Source: Micromonospora zingiberis (GTDB taxonomy: Bacteria; Actinomycetota; Actinomycetes; Mycobacteriales; Micromonosporaceae). Taken from it: a stretch of 64,000 nucleotides of DNA. Under the pieces are notes generated by a model, which did no database searches, had not been told where the DNA came from, and worked only from the letters and a program-made list of their open reading frames with translations. The stretch lies in assembly GCF_004331455.1 (NCBI RefSeq), contig NZ_SJJR01000002.1, positions 434,001-498,000 of the forward strand. Direction: 5' to 3'. The translations under genes were made by a program, and so were the position numbers. This document shows, piece by piece, positions 15,118 to 24,066 of the stretch; the first letter of the stretch is position 1, and each line of letters starts with the position of its first letter.

Positions 15118-16064
15118 GCCATCTCCACCGCGGCGCGGACCATCGCCGTCGTCGCCGCCTCGTCGGTCATCCGCAGCGGCGCCGCACGGACGCTCACCTG
15201 CGGCACCTCCGTCTGTGCATCCTCCTCGGCCACCAGCCAGCCGTCGAGCAGACCACCGGCCGACCGGCCGCCGTACAACCGGCCCACGCCGGCCGCGCTG
15301 CACTCGACGCCGATCACCTCCAGGCACCGGTCCGCCATGCCCCGTACCGGCGCGCCCCCGATGATCGGCGACACACCCACCACCGGTGCCGGTCCGCTCG
15401 CCACCGCCTCCCGCAGGCCCGGCACGGCCAGGATCGGCGTGATGCTGACCACCGGGTTGCTCGGCGCGACGAGCACGACGTCCGCCTCGGTGATCGCCTC
15501 GGTCACCCCGGGTGCCGGCTTGGCCGAGTCGGCCCCGACGAAGACGAACCGGTGCGTCGGCACCTGGGCCCGATGCCGCACCCACCACTCCTGAAAGTGG
15601 ATCGCCCGCTGCCCACCGTCGTCCGCGCTGAGGATTGCGTGGGTCTCCAGCCGGTCGTTGGTCGCCGGCAGCAGGCGTACGCCGGGCTGCCAGCGGGTCG
15701 CCAACGCCTCGGTCACCTGGTGCAGGGGATAGCCGGCGTCCAACATGGTGGTGCGGACCAGGTGGGTGGCGAGATCCTTGTCGCCCAACCCGAACCAGCT
15801 CGGCTCGGCACCGTACGCGGCCAACTCGTCCTTGACCGTCCAGCTCTCCCCGACCCGGCCCCAGCCCCGCTCCGGGTCGGCGCCCCCGCCCAGGGTGTAC
15901 ATGACACTGTCCAGGTCCGGGCAGACTCGGAGGCCGTGCAGGCGCAGGTCGTCGCCGACGTTGACCACCGCGGTCACCTCGGCGCCCACCTGCCGGGCGT
16001 AGGCCCGCACGCCGAGCAGGAAGCGGGCACCGCCGATCCCCCCGGTCAGAACCACGATGCGCAT
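15114..16064 (-). CDS. fbiA: 2-phospholactate/phosphoenolpyruvyl transferase FbiA (CofD)
   Basis: 316 residues, family length. Transfers the phospholactyl or phosphoenolpyruvyl group from the guanylylated intermediate to FO, forming (dehydro-)F420-0. Visible motifs are the N-terminal [14 protein letters not shown], the [19 protein letters not shown] metal/substrate region near residue 40, [12 protein letters not shown], and [16 protein letters not shown] with SPIIGG in the C-terminal half. ATG 16064 has GAGGA upstream. It is translationally coupled to fbiB and divergent from the membrane-protein gene at 16163. fbiC is 1.2 kb away; the fbiD/cofC guanylyltransferase is not in the window. Confidence 0.95.
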   Translation of the reverse strand: MRIVVLTGGIGGARFLLGVRAYARQVGAEVTAVVNVGDDLRLHGLRVCPDLDSVMYTLGGGADPERGWGRVGESWTVKDELAAYGAEPSWFGLGDKDLATHLVRTTMLDAGYPLHQVTEALATRWQPGVRLLPATNDRLETHAILSADDGGQRAIHFQEWWVRHRAQVPTHRFVFVGADSAKPAPGVTEAITEADVVLVAPSNPVVSITPILAVPGLREAVASGPAPVVGVSPIIGGAPVRGMADRCLEVIGVECSAAGVGRLYGGRSAGGLLDGWLVAEEDAQTEVPQVSVRAAPLRMTDEAATTAMVRAAVEMA

Positions 16065-16162
16065 CCGACCATCCTCGCCTACGTGACGTCTGCGGCGGCG
16101 AGTCGCCCCGGGAGACTAGGCTCACGTCGGCATCTGTCCGCTTTCGCCCCCAGGGAGAGTTC

Positions 16163-17179
16163 GTGACCAGCCCCGCCGAGCCCCCGCCCAACGCCCCGAC
16201 CCCGGCCAGTCAGGTGACCCGGCCGTTGCGGGAACTCGCCGCCATCGTGCTCCTGGGCGCGAACGCCCTCTTCCTCTTCGTCGGCCTGATCCGGCTGCTG
16301 ACCCCGCAGGGTGCCTACAGCACGGTGACCGGCCGGGCGGGCAGCGCCTTCTTCGCCTTCATCGGGCTGGAGGCGGTCGTGCTGCCACTGTTGGCCGTGC
16401 TGCTGGCCACCCACGTCGCCCCGGTCGTGGCGAGGGGCAAGATGATCACGCAGGTGGCGCTCGGAGAGTACGCGGTGAGCGCCGTGCTCGGCGGGCTGAC
16501 CCTGCTGGTCTGGATGGTCGGTCGGCTGGCCGAGGCGCAGCTCTTCGACGCCCTCACCGGCATGCTCACCCGGGCCGCCTGGGTGGCACTGTTCGGGCTC
16601 GCCGGATATGTGGTCTGGAGTGTCTGGCAGCGGCTGTACCACGTCCCGAGGCCCAAGCCGGAGCCCGGTCTGTACGGCACCCCGCAGCCAGGCTGGCCGG
16701 GCAACCCGAGCCAGCCGGGGCACGGCGGGTCCGGCCAGCCCGGGTACCCGAGCCAGCCGGGTCACGGTGGGTCCGGCCAGCCGGGGTACCCGAGCCAGCC
16801 CGCGTATCCGGGCCAGCCCGGGCACGGTGGGTCCGGGCAGCCCGGACAGCCGGGTGGCGGGTGGCCGACCGACGGGTGGTCGGCTGCGGACCAGCCGGGT
16901 GCTCCGGGCGCCGGCCCGGCGACCGGCTCGCCCGCCGGTTGGCCGGTGGCCGGGCAACCGCCGTCGAGCCCGGAATCGTCCGCTTCACCACACACCTGGC
17001 CGCCGCACGGTCAGCCGGCCGTGCCCCCGCAGTCGGCGCCGCCGTTCGGGCAGCCGGCGTCGGTCGACCCGACCCAGGCGATTCCGCGCCAGAGCGCTGA
17101 CCCGACCCAGGCCCCGCCCGGGCCGGACGGTGACGACGACCGTACCCAGCGCATCGAGCCGGGCGGGCAGCCGACCTGA
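16163..17179 (+). CDS. Membrane protein with Gly/Pro/Gln repeat tail
   Basis: 338 residues from GTG 16163 (GGGAGAG upstream; a -10-like TAGGCT at about 16115). Four predicted membrane helices lie between residues 20 and 160. The C-terminal half is low complexity, built on repeats such as [15 protein letters not shown] (DNA repeats about 16700-16860) and ending acidic. The repeat number probably varies between strains. The tail is likely intrinsically disordered and cytoplasmic or surface-exposed depending on topology. No enzymatic motif. It lies between the divergent fbiAB and fbiC, but nothing shows a role in F420 synthesis. Confidence 0.75.
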   Translation: MTSPAEPPPNAPTPASQVTRPLRELAAIVLLGANALFLFVGLIRLLTPQGAYSTVTGRAGSAFFAFIGLEAVVLPLLAVLLATHVAPVVARGKMITQVALGEYAVSAVLGGLTLLVWMVGRLAEAQLFDALTGMLTRAAWVALFGLAGYVVWSVWQRLYHVPRPKPEPGLYGTPQPGWPGNPSQPGHGGSGQPGYPSQPGHGGSGQPGYPSQPAYPGQPGHGGSGQPGQPGGGWPTDGWSAADQPGAPGAGPATGSPAGWPVAGQPPSSPESSASPHTWPPHGQPAVPPQSAPPFGQPASVDPTQAIPRQSADPTQAPPGPDGDDDRTQRIEPGGQPT

Positions 17180-17238
17180 CCTGCCCGACGCACCGGTGTG
17201 GTTGCCCACGCCAGCGCAATGGGCCGGGCGGCAGCGAA

Positions 17239-17244
17239 TAGGCT
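17239..17244 (+). promoter_or_regulatory. Leaderless promoter of fbiC
   Basis: TAGGCT, a TANNNT -10 box, ends six bases before ATG 17251. There is no Shine-Dalgarno sequence. Transcription is therefore expected to begin at the start codon. Confidence 0.5.
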
Positions 17245-17250
17245 GAGTGG

Positions 17251-19818
17251 ATGGTTGACCGGAGCGAGTCCGCGTCGGGTGAGGCAAGCGTTCGGCGGGC
17301 GTTGCGCCGGGCCGCCGCCGGGCGGGCGCTCGACGTCGAGGAGGCGTCGGCGCTGCTGACCGCGCGCGGCGGGGCGCTGGAGGAACTGCTCGACACCGCC
17401 GGGGCGATCCGCGACGCCGGCCTGCGTGACGCCGGCCGTCCGGGCGTGGTGACGTACTCCAAGAAGGTCTTCATCCCGCTGACCCGGCTGTGTCGGGACC
17501 GCTGCCACTACTGCACCTTCGCCACCGTGCCGCACCGGTTGCCGGCGGCCTTCCTGGACCGCGACGAGGTGTTGGAGATCGCCCGGGCCGGGGCCGCGCA
17601 GGGCTGCAAGGAGGCGCTGTTCACGCTCGGCGACCGGCCGGAGGAACGCTGGCCGGCGGCTCGGCAGTGGCTGGACGAGCGGGGCTACGAGTCGACCCTG
17701 GACTACCTGCGCGCCTGCGCGGTGGCGGTGCTGGAGGAAACCGGCCTGCTGCCGCACCTGAACCCGGGGGTGCTCTCCTGGTCGGAACTGCACCGGCTCA
17801 AGCCGGTGGCGCCCAGCATGGGAATGATGCTGGAGACCACCGCGACCCGGCTGTGGTCCGAGCCGGGCGGCCCGCACTACGGCTCGCCGGACAAGGAACC
17901 GGCGGTGCGGTTGCGGGTGCTCGACGACGCCGGACGGGTCGGCGTCCCGTTCACCACCGGCATCCTGATCGGCATCGGTGAGACCCACGCCGAGCGGGTG
18001 GAGGCGATCTTCGCGATCCGCCGGGCGCACCGGGAGTACGGCCACCTCCAGGAGGTGATCGTGCAGAACTTCCGCGCCAAGCCGGACACCGCCATGCGTG
18101 CGATGCCCGACGCGGAACTGCACGACCTCGCCGCCACCGTGGCGGTGGCCCGGGTGCTGCTCGGGCCGAAGGCGCGCATCCAGGCCCCACCCAACCTGAT
18201 CGCCGGCGAGTACGACCTGCTGCTGCGCGCCGGCATCGACGACTGGGGCGGGGTCTCCCCGGTGACCCCGGATCACGTGAACCCGGAACGCCCCTGGCCA
18301 CAGCTCGACGAGTTGGCGGCGCGTACCGCCGGAGCCGGGTTCACCCTGCGGGAGCGGCTGACCGTCTACCCGGAGTACGTGCGGGCCGGCGAGCCGTGGC
18401 TGGATCCGCGCCTGCTGCCCCACGTCGGCGCGCTGGCCGATCCGGCGACCGGGCTGGCCGTGGAGTCGGCCCGGCCGGTGGGTCGGCCGTGGCAGGAGCC
18501 CGACGAGTCGTACGGCGGGCGTACCGACCTGCACGTCACCATCGACAGCACGGGACGCACCGACGATCGGCGGGGCGACTTCGACCACGTCTACGGCGAC
18601 TGGTCGGAGGTGGCGGCCAAGGCCGCCGTACCGCCGGCTCGGGCGGGTCGCGGCGACGGCCCGGCGGCGGATGCGGGGCAGCCGGCCGGTCGGTCCGCCG
18701 ACGCGGGCGACGCCGACCTCCGCGCCGGGCTGCGGTTGGCCGGGCGCGATCCGGCGGCGCTGCTCGAACCCCGGCACGCCGACGCCGCGCTGGCGCTGTT
18801 CGCCGCCGACGGCCCGGCCCTCGACGAACTCTGCCGGATCGCCGACGACCTGCGCCGCGACGCCGTGGGTGACGACGTCACCTACGTCGTCAACCGGAAC
18901 ATCAACTTCAGCAACGTCTGCTACGTGGGCTGCCGGTTCTGCGCCTTCGCCCAGCGGGAGCGCGACGCCGACGCGTACCGGCTCTCGGTGGAGCAGGTCG
19001 CCGACCGGGCGCAGGAGGCGTGGGACGCCGGCGCCAGCGAGGTCTGTATCCAGGGCGGCATCGACCCCAAGATGCCGGTGACCGGCTACGCCGACCTGGT
19101 CCGGGCGATCAAGGCACGGGTGCCGCAGCTGCACGTGCACGCCTTCTCGCCGATGGAGATCGCCACCGCCGCCGCGAAGGCCGGCGTGTCGGTACGGGAG
19201 TGGCTGAGCGCGCTGCGCGACGCGGGGCTGGACACCATCCCGGGCACCGCGGCGGAGATCCTCGACGACGAGGTGCGCTGGGTGCTGACCAAGGGCAAAC
19301 TGCCGGCCGCCGCCTGGGTCGAGGTGGTCAGCACCGCCCACGAGCTGGGCATCCGGTCCAGCTCCACGATGATGTACGGCCACGTGGATCATCCGGGGCA
19401 GTGGCTGGCGCACTTCCGGGTGCTGGCCGGAGTGCAGGACCGTACCGGTGGGTTCACCGAGTTCGTGGCACTGCCCTTCGTGCACACCAACGCGCCGATC
19501 TACCTCGCCGGCATCGCCCGGCCGGGGCCGACCTGGCGGGAGAACCGGGCGGTGCACGCGATGGCCCGGGTGTTGTTGCACGGCCGGATCAGCAGCATCC
19601 AGTGCTCCTGGGTGAAGCTCGGCGACGCGGGCAGCGCGGAGTTGCTGCGCAGCGGCTGCAACGACCTGGGCGGCACGTTGATGGAGGAGACCATCTCGCG
19701 GATGGCCGGCTCTGGCAACGGGTCGGCGCGTACCGAGGAGCAACTGCGGGCGATCGCGGCGGCGGCGGGACGACCGGCGCGTAGGCGAACGACTTCGTAC
19801 GGTCACGTCGACGCTTAG
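17251..19818 (+). CDS. fbiC: FO synthase (CofG-CofH fusion)
   Basis: 855 residues. Two radical-SAM halves join tyrosine and a flavin-pathway pyrimidine to make FO, the deazaflavin core of F420. The CofG half (about 1-430) has the cluster motif [10 protein letters not shown] near residue 81. The CofH half (about 490-850) has [10 protein letters not shown] near residue 558. Both show the CX3CX2C spacing for a 4Fe-4S cluster. The linker (about 440-500) is Ala/Asp-rich. Size and order match actinobacterial FbiC. It is close to fbiAB but on the opposite strand with a leaderless start. A strong hairpin follows the stop. Confidence 0.96.
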   Translation: MVDRSESASGEASVRRALRRAAAGRALDVEEASALLTARGGALEELLDTAGAIRDAGLRDAGRPGVVTYSKKVFIPLTRLCRDRCHYCTFATVPHRLPAAFLDRDEVLEIARAGAAQGCKEALFTLGDRPEERWPAARQWLDERGYESTLDYLRACAVAVLEETGLLPHLNPGVLSWSELHRLKPVAPSMGMMLETTATRLWSEPGGPHYGSPDKEPAVRLRVLDDAGRVGVPFTTGILIGIGETHAERVEAIFAIRRAHREYGHLQEVIVQNFRAKPDTAMRAMPDAELHDLAATVAVARVLLGPKARIQAPPNLIAGEYDLLLRAGIDDWGGVSPVTPDHVNPERPWPQLDELAARTAGAGFTLRERLTVYPEYVRAGEPWLDPRLLPHVGALADPATGLAVESARPVGRPWQEPDESYGGRTDLHVTIDSTGRTDDRRGDFDHVYGDWSEVAAKAAVPPARAGRGDGPAADAGQPAGRSADAGDADLRAGLRLAGRDPAALLEPRHADAALALFAADGPALDELCRIADDLRRDAVGDDVTYVVNRNINFSNVCYVGCRFCAFAQRERDADAYRLSVEQVADRAQEAWDAGASEVCIQGGIDPKMPVTGYADLVRAIKARVPQLHVHAFSPMEIATAAAKAGVSVREWLSALRDAGLDTIPGTAAEILDDEVRWVLTKGKLPAAAWVEVVSTAHELGIRSSSTMMYGHVDHPGQWLAHFRVLAGVQDRTGGFTEFVALPFVHTNAPIYLAGIARPGPTWRENRAVHAMARVLLHGRISSIQCSWVKLGDAGSAELLRSGCNDLGGTLMEETISRMAGSGNGSARTEEQLRAIAAAAGRPARRRTTSYGHVDA

Positions 19819-19856
19819 CGTCGAACCTTCGCCCGTCGCCGGCCGTACCTGTCGAT

Positions 19857-19890
19857 GCCGGCGGCGGTAGCGGCGAGGACCGCCGCCGGC
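19857..19890 (+). terminator. fbiC terminator hairpin
   Basis: GCCGGCGGCGGT (19857-19868) pairs perfectly with ACCGCCGCCGGC (19879-19890) around a 10-nt loop, 38 bases after the fbiC stop. There is no U tract. Confidence 0.65.
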
Positions 19891-19973
19891 ACCCCTGCGG
19901 GGGCCGGTGGGAACGCTTCCGACCCCCGTCCGCCATCGCGGGCGCGTGCGCGCCGCCGCTGGAAAGGTTGCCC

Positions 19974-20255
19974 ATGAGAACTCAGACGCGCAGGCGGGGC
20001 TGGCCGAAGCTGACCCGCCGTCAGACGCTGACGGCTGCGGCCAGTGCCACCCTCGGCGCCGCCACTCTCGCGGTGACGGGCCTGTCGGTTGCCGGTGAAC
20101 GTGGCAATGGTGCGGCGGCCGGCGCCGACGAGACGATCGTCGTGCACCTGCGCGACGCCCGCTCCGGGACGATGGACGTCTTCGTCGGCGAGTCCCGGAT
20201 CGAGGTGCAGGACCGCGGTCTGGCCGATCGGCTGCGCAAGGCCGCCCGACGCTGA
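19974..20255 (+). CDS. Small Tat-exported protein upstream of DUF4331
   Basis: 93 residues from ATG 19974 (GGAAAGG upstream). The N-terminus is a Tat signal: basic region, then TRRQTLTAAASATLGAATLA, followed by a probable cleavage region around residue 40. The mature part of about 50 residues contains one recognisable unit, ETIVVHLRDARSGTMDVFVGE, and a basic helix. It precedes the DUF4331 gene by 200 bases and may belong to the same transcription unit. Family not recognised; a small periplasmic partner of the downstream protein is possible. Confidence 0.7.
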   Translation: MRTQTRRRGWPKLTRRQTLTAAASATLGAATLAVTGLSVAGERGNGAAAGADETIVVHLRDARSGTMDVFVGESRIEVQDRGLADRLRKAARR

Positions 20256-20454
20256 ACCCGGTGACCGTCCGACCCGGCGCGCGAGCCGATCCGCCGCACG
20301 CCACCTGGCGCCCCGGACTCCACCCACGGCGCTGAACCTTTCTCGTCGCCTCCGCCGCAAGCGGGTGGTGGCGGCGTCCCACCGGCCCGGCGCGGGCTCT
20401 CGGCGCCCGGTCGGCATTCCCATTCGCTTCTTCGCCCCGTGAGGTGGGTTCGTC

Positions 20455-21849
20455 ATGTCTTCACACCGTGAGGCACCGGAGATCGCCAAGGATCCGGTCG
20501 CCGACTCATCCGATCTGTACGCGTTCGTCACTCCGGACCGTCCGGACACGGTGACGCTGATCGCCAACTACGTACCGCTGCAACTGCCCTCCGGTGGCCC
20601 GAACTTCTTCGAGTTCGGCGACGACGTGCGGTACGAGATCCACATTGACAACAACGGCGACGGCAAGCCGGACATCACCTACCGGTTCGAGTTCACCACC
20701 GAGATCACGAACCCGAACAGCTTCCTCTACAACACCGGCCCGATCGAGTCGCTGGACAGCAAGAACTGGAACCGGCGGCAGTTCTACCAGGTGACCCGCA
20801 TCGCCGACGGCAAGCAGCAGCGGCTGGGTCGCAAGCTGCCCTGCCCGCCGAGCAACGTCGGTCCGCTGTCCATCCCCAAGTACGGCGAGCTGGTACGGCA
20901 GGCCACCTTCTCGCTGTCCACTGGGGAGAAGGTGTTCGCCGGGCAGCGCGCGGACGGCTTCTACGTCGACCTGGGCGCGATCTTCGACCTCGGCACGCTG
21001 CGCCCGTTCCAGCAGTTGCACGTGGCCGGAAAGAAGATCTTCAGGGCGGCTGGCGAGCCGGTCAACGCGCTCGACCGGATGAACGTGCACAGCATCGCGA
21101 TCCAGGTGCCCGTCGACAAGCTGCGCCGACGCGCCAGCCGGTACCACTGGCAGGAGCCGGCGTCGGTGATCGGGGTGTGGACGTCGGCCTCCCGACGTCA
21201 GGTGAAGGTGCTCGGCGACAAGGTCGCGGCCGACACCAACGCCGGTCCGTTCACGCAGGTGTCCAGACTGGGCAACCCGTTGTTCAACGAGGTCATCGTG
21301 CCGATGGCGCAGAAGGACCTGTGGAACACGCTGCCGCCGTCGGAGGACAAGCGGTTCGCCCAGTTCGTCGAGCAGCCGGAACTGGCCGCCCTGCTGCCGG
21401 TGCTCTACCCGGGCGTCTTCCCCAACCTGGAGAAGCTGAACAAGTCGAAGAAGGCCCGGGCGGACCTGGTGGCCATCCTGCTCACCGGCATTCCGGAAGG
21501 GCTGATCAACGGCTTCACCAACGCCACCGGTAACACCCAGGCCGACATGCTGCGGCTGAACACGGCGATCCCGCCGGCCCGGCGTCCGAACCGGCTGGGC
21601 GTGCTCGGCGGTGACCTGGCGGGCTACCCCAACGGCCGGCGGGTCACCGACGACGTGGTGACCATCGCGCTGCGCGCCGTGGCCGGGCTGACCGTGCCGC
21701 TGGTGGACCGGAACTTCACCCCGGACGACGCGGCCGCCGCGGTGACGCCGGGACTGACCGAGGCCGACGTGACCGCGCCGTTCCTGCGGAACTTCCCATT
21801 CCTCGGTACGCCGTACGACGGGTTCAACAACCCGCCGGTGCGGGCCTGA
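20455..21849 (+). CDS. DUF4331 domain protein
   Basis: 464 residues with the DUF4331 hallmarks: N-terminal SSHREAP and DSSDLYAFVTPDRPDTV, DDVRYEIHIDNNGDGKPDIT (Asp/Asn-rich, possibly calcium binding), YRFEFTTE, then ADGFYVDLGAIFDLGTL and a C-terminal region ending in a TPYDG motif. There is no obvious signal peptide, so export, if it happens, is not by an evident Sec signal. GTGAGGTGG precedes the ATG. The family is widespread but has no established biochemical role. It is followed after 15 bases by the His-rich gene, so the two are likely co-transcribed. Confidence 0.88.
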   Translation: MSSHREAPEIAKDPVADSSDLYAFVTPDRPDTVTLIANYVPLQLPSGGPNFFEFGDDVRYEIHIDNNGDGKPDITYRFEFTTEITNPNSFLYNTGPIESLDSKNWNRRQFYQVTRIADGKQQRLGRKLPCPPSNVGPLSIPKYGELVRQATFSLSTGEKVFAGQRADGFYVDLGAIFDLGTLRPFQQLHVAGKKIFRAAGEPVNALDRMNVHSIAIQVPVDKLRRRASRYHWQEPASVIGVWTSASRRQVKVLGDKVAADTNAGPFTQVSRLGNPLFNEVIVPMAQKDLWNTLPPSEDKRFAQFVEQPELAALLPVLYPGVFPNLEKLNKSKKARADLVAILLTGIPEGLINGFTNATGNTQADMLRLNTAIPPARRPNRLGVLGGDLAGYPNGRRVTDDVVTIALRAVAGLTVPLVDRNFTPDDAAAAVTPGLTEADVTAPFLRNFPFLGTPYDGFNNPPVRA

Positions 21850-21864
21850 GCCCGGGGGCCTGGC

Positions 21865-22221
21865 ATGACCGAGCACGCGCACACGCACGCACACGCGTAC
21901 GGGCCGACGGGTAGCGGGGCCGTCCTGCTCAACCTGGGCGGCGAGACCGGCGCCCTGATCATTTACACCGGGCGGCAGTTGCTCGGTCGGGAGATCGAGA
22001 TCAGCCTGGTCGGGCGGGATGGCGACCCGCGTACCCACTCCGCCGTCCGGGAGCGTCAGGTTCGGGACGGTACGTTCCACAGTGCGGTGTATCCCGATCT
22101 TCAGTCCGGGGTGTATACCGTCTGGTGGGACGAGGAGGCGCCGGCTGGCACGGTCACCGTGACCGGTGGCGTGGTCGCCGAATTCACCTGGCCCACCAGT
22201 GCTTCTCCGCCTGCTGGCTGA
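21865..22221 (+). CDS. His-rich small protein, unknown function
   Basis: 118 residues from ATG 21865. The N-terminus is a histidine cluster (EHAHTHAHAYG, residues 3-13) suited to metal binding. The rest (LNLGGETGALIIYTGRQLLG, GVYTVWWDEEAP, VTGGVVAEFTWP) looks like a small beta-sandwich. It lies 15 bases after DUF4331 and before a strong hairpin, so it probably ends that transcription unit. I do not recognise a family; a metal-chaperone or accessory role is speculative. Confidence 0.75.
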   Translation: MTEHAHTHAHAYGPTGSGAVLLNLGGETGALIIYTGRQLLGREIEISLVGRDGDPRTHSAVRERQVRDGTFHSAVYPDLQSGVYTVWWDEEAPAGTVTVTGGVVAEFTWPTSASPPAG

Positions 22222-22237
22222 TTCTGTTCGACCTGCT

Positions 22238-22280
22238 GACGACCGCGTCGCGTCCACAATGTGGGCGAGGCGCGGTCGTC
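22238..22280 (+). terminator. Terminator after the DUF4331 unit
   Basis: GACGACCGCG (22238-22247) pairs with CGCGGTCGTC (22271-22280); CCAC/GTGG closes an inner stem around AAT. It lies 17 bases past the stop of the His-rich gene. Confidence 0.65.
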
Positions 22281-22549
22281 GCACTTTCGGCCGACGGGCA
22301 GGGCTGGCGAAGTCGGGTTAACCTTGCCATTCAAGATCAACGGATCTTGCCGGGTGGTCTTCCGGGGCGCTCGCGCGGGTTCCGACGGGACCTGCCGTGG
22401 GAGGGGCGCCACGGGAGAAAACTCGGGCAACTCGCCGGGAGGGGCGTTACTCGGCCGGGGTCTGAATCGATAGGGCAGGGCGAGACCGGGTGGTCCGGAC
22501 GGCCGTCCGGGTTGCGTGTCGGGAGGGCGACTCCATTATCAAGTTTGGC
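22281..22549. other. Upstream region of whiB
   Basis: No gene is visible in this part of the long gap before whiB. It holds a small dyad CAAGATC-AACG-GATCTTG at 22332-22349 and otherwise unremarkable GC-rich DNA. The length suggests an extensively regulated promoter, as is usual for WhiB developmental regulators. Confidence 0.4.
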
Positions 22550-22579
22550 TTGACGGCGCACGCATTACACGCGTGTAAT
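22550..22579 (+). promoter_or_regulatory. whiB promoter with palindromic operator
   Basis: TTGACG (22550-22555) and TGTAAT (22574-22579) form a -35/-10 pair with an 18-bp spacer. A perfect 16-bp palindrome ATTACACGCGTGTAAT (22564-22579) covers the spacer end and the -10, a position suited to a repressor. The leader to ATG 22694 would be about 107 nt. Confidence 0.6.
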
Positions 22580-22693
22580 TTGAATGGGGTTGTTCTCGCG
22601 GAACGCAACAAAACGGGGCCGGATGGACAAACACGCCTTTCGCGTGGGGGGTTGCAGCGGCGATGACGCCGGTGCGCGACAAGGAGGCAACTG

Positions 22694-22951
22694 ATGGACG
22701 GCCAGCTCGAGGCGGCCGACCTGCTCGGAAACGCGCCGGAGTGGCAGGAGCGGGCGTTGTGCTCGCAGACCGACCCGGAGGCGTTCTTTCCCGAGAAGGG
22801 CGGCTCGACCCGCGAGGCGAAGCGGATCTGCTCGCGGTGTGAGGTCAAGACGGAATGCCTCGAATACGCTCTCGGCCACGACGAGCGGTTCGGGATCTGG
22901 GGCGGACTCTCCGAGCGGGAGCGTCGCAAGCTCAAGCGGCGCGTCGCCTGA
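22694..22951 (+). CDS. whiB: WhiB family iron-sulfur transcription regulator (WhmD/WhiB2-like)
   Basis: 85 residues. Four cluster-binding cysteines have the WhiB spacing: one in ALCSQTD (residue 23), CSRC (about 46 and 49) and TECLEYA (about 55). The conserved GIWGG turn (about 68-72) and the basic tail ERRKLKRRVA follow. AAGGAGG precedes the ATG by a proper distance. WhiB proteins bind a 4Fe-4S cluster and act with the principal sigma factor at promoters. The neighbourhood (fbiAB, the zincin-like gene, DUF3499) matches the mycobacterial whiB2/whmD locus as I recall it, which argues for the septation/sporulation regulator rather than WhiD or WblC. Confidence 0.93.
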   Translation: MDGQLEAADLLGNAPEWQERALCSQTDPEAFFPEKGGSTREAKRICSRCEVKTECLEYALGHDERFGIWGGLSERERRKLKRRVA

Positions 22952-23080
22952 TCCGTCGTCGGGTGGGGGCGGTTGGGGGCCGCCCCGCCCTGGACATCGG
23001 CGCTGTCGCGGTGGGGGCCGCGACCGTCGGTGGGTCGGCGGGCCGACGTCGGCCCGCCGGGCGGCGCGAGCCGGCGGGGC

Positions 23081-23530
23081 TCAGGCCAGCTCGTCCGGGT
23101 CGACACCGAGCAGGTTCGCCACCTGTTCGATGATCACGTCGTGGACCAGGTCGGCCAGATCCTCCCGGTCCATCGCCCGGAACTCCAGCGGGCGCCGGTA
23201 CAACACGATCCGGGGCGGCATCTCCTGACGACCGGGCCGGCCCGGCAGCAGCCGGGCCAGCGGGACCTCACCATCCTCCAGCACGTCGGAGTCGTAGACG
23301 TTCAGGTCGGGTGGGACGTCCTCGACGGCGAACTCCACGCCGGCCAGCTCCTTGGCGAACCGGCGTTCCAGCGCCTCGACGGTGTCCAACACCAGGTCGT
23401 CGAAGATTTCCGCCTTGGTCCGGGCCAGCGGCACGGTGGCCGGCACCAGCCGCCCGCGCAGGCCGCGACCGTGCCGGTCGCGGTGGGCGCGCCGGCTCGC
23501 GCCGGGGCGGCGGTTCTCCGGGCTCGTCAT
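23081..23530 (-). CDS. Zincin-like metallopeptidase-family protein with altered active site
   Basis: 149 residues, with an Arg/His-rich N-terminus (RRAHRDRHGRGLRG) and the actinobacterial zincin_1 (DUF1025-like) fold: PLARTKAEIFDDLVLDTVEA, VEFAVEDVPP, RIVLYRRPLEFR, and the helix LVHDVIIEQVANLLGV. Canonical members have HExxH there; here it reads HDVII, so zinc hydrolysis is doubtful. ATG 23530 is seven bases after a -10-like TACCCT (23543-23538) with no ribosome binding site. It is divergent from DUF3499. Its neighbours match the Rv3259 locus as I recall it. Function unknown; possibly a non-catalytic member. Confidence 0.85.
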   Translation of the reverse strand: MTSPENRRPGASRRAHRDRHGRGLRGRLVPATVPLARTKAEIFDDLVLDTVEALERRFAKELAGVEFAVEDVPPDLNVYDSDVLEDGEVPLARLLPGRPGRQEMPPRIVLYRRPLEFRAMDREDLADLVHDVIIEQVANLLGVDPDELA

Positions 23531-23669
23531 GAGCCAAAGGGTAGCCCCCGACCCGGGCGGGCCACAGTTGCGCCGGTACCGTGGCGCGCCGGGCCGGCGC
23601 GTACGAAATGTGATCACGAAGACGGGCGTGTCGTAACGCGAAGCGGTGCGCCGGAGCCGGTAATGGAGA

Positions 23670-23675
23670 TACCCT
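23670..23675 (+). promoter_or_regulatory. Leaderless promoter of the DUF3499 gene
   Basis: TACCCT ends six bases before GTG 23682. The divergent zincin-like gene has the same hexamer (23543-23538 on the minus strand) seven bases before its ATG, so the pair look co-regulated. Confidence 0.5.
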
Positions 23676-23681
23676 GCGCCC

Positions 23682-24047
23682 GTGAGGTCACCACGGCGCT
23701 GCTCCCGTAACGGCTGCCCCCGGCAAGCGGTCGCCACGCTGACCTATGTCTACAACGAGTCAACAGCCGTGGTCGGTCCGTTGGCCGCGTTCGCCGAGCC
23801 GCACACGTACGACCTCTGCGAGCCGCATGCCCGCAGCCTCACCGCTCCCCGGGGCTGGGAGGTGGTCCGGCACGAGGGTGAGTTCGAACCCCCGCCGCCC
23901 ACCACCGACGACCTGGTGGCCCTCGCCGAGGCGGTACGCGAGGCCGCCCGTCCCGCCCCCCGCCCCCCGCAGGACGACCAGACCCAGCCCACCACGCCCC
24001 CCACCTCCCGCCGCGGCCACCTCCGGGTGATTCCCCCCAGCTACTGA
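23682..24047 (+). CDS. DUF3499 family protein
   Basis: 121 residues. The N-terminal half is the DUF3499 unit: RRCSRNGCPRQAVATLTYVY with paired cysteines (residues 7 and 12), then DLCEPHARSLTAPRGWEVVR with a CxxH. Cys/Cys/Cys/His suggests a zinc-binding knuckle. The C-terminal half is a disordered Pro/Thr-rich tail ending GHLRVIPPSY. Leaderless GTG start. The family is restricted to actinobacteria and regularly neighbours whiB and phosphomannomutase genes. Function unknown. Confidence 0.88.
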   Translation: MRSPRRCSRNGCPRQAVATLTYVYNESTAVVGPLAAFAEPHTYDLCEPHARSLTAPRGWEVVRHEGEFEPPPPTTDDLVALAEAVREAARPAPRPPQDDQTQPTTPPTSRRGHLRVIPPSY

Positions 24048-24066
24048 CCGCCCACCCGGGCGGGGT

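Noticed and set aside
13999..16191. Single 730-codon open frame spanning fbiB and running through fbiA
   Set aside because: Only the fbiB part is meaningful in that frame. fbiA is read in another frame with its own start at 16064, and ATGA at 15114-15117 separates the two genes.
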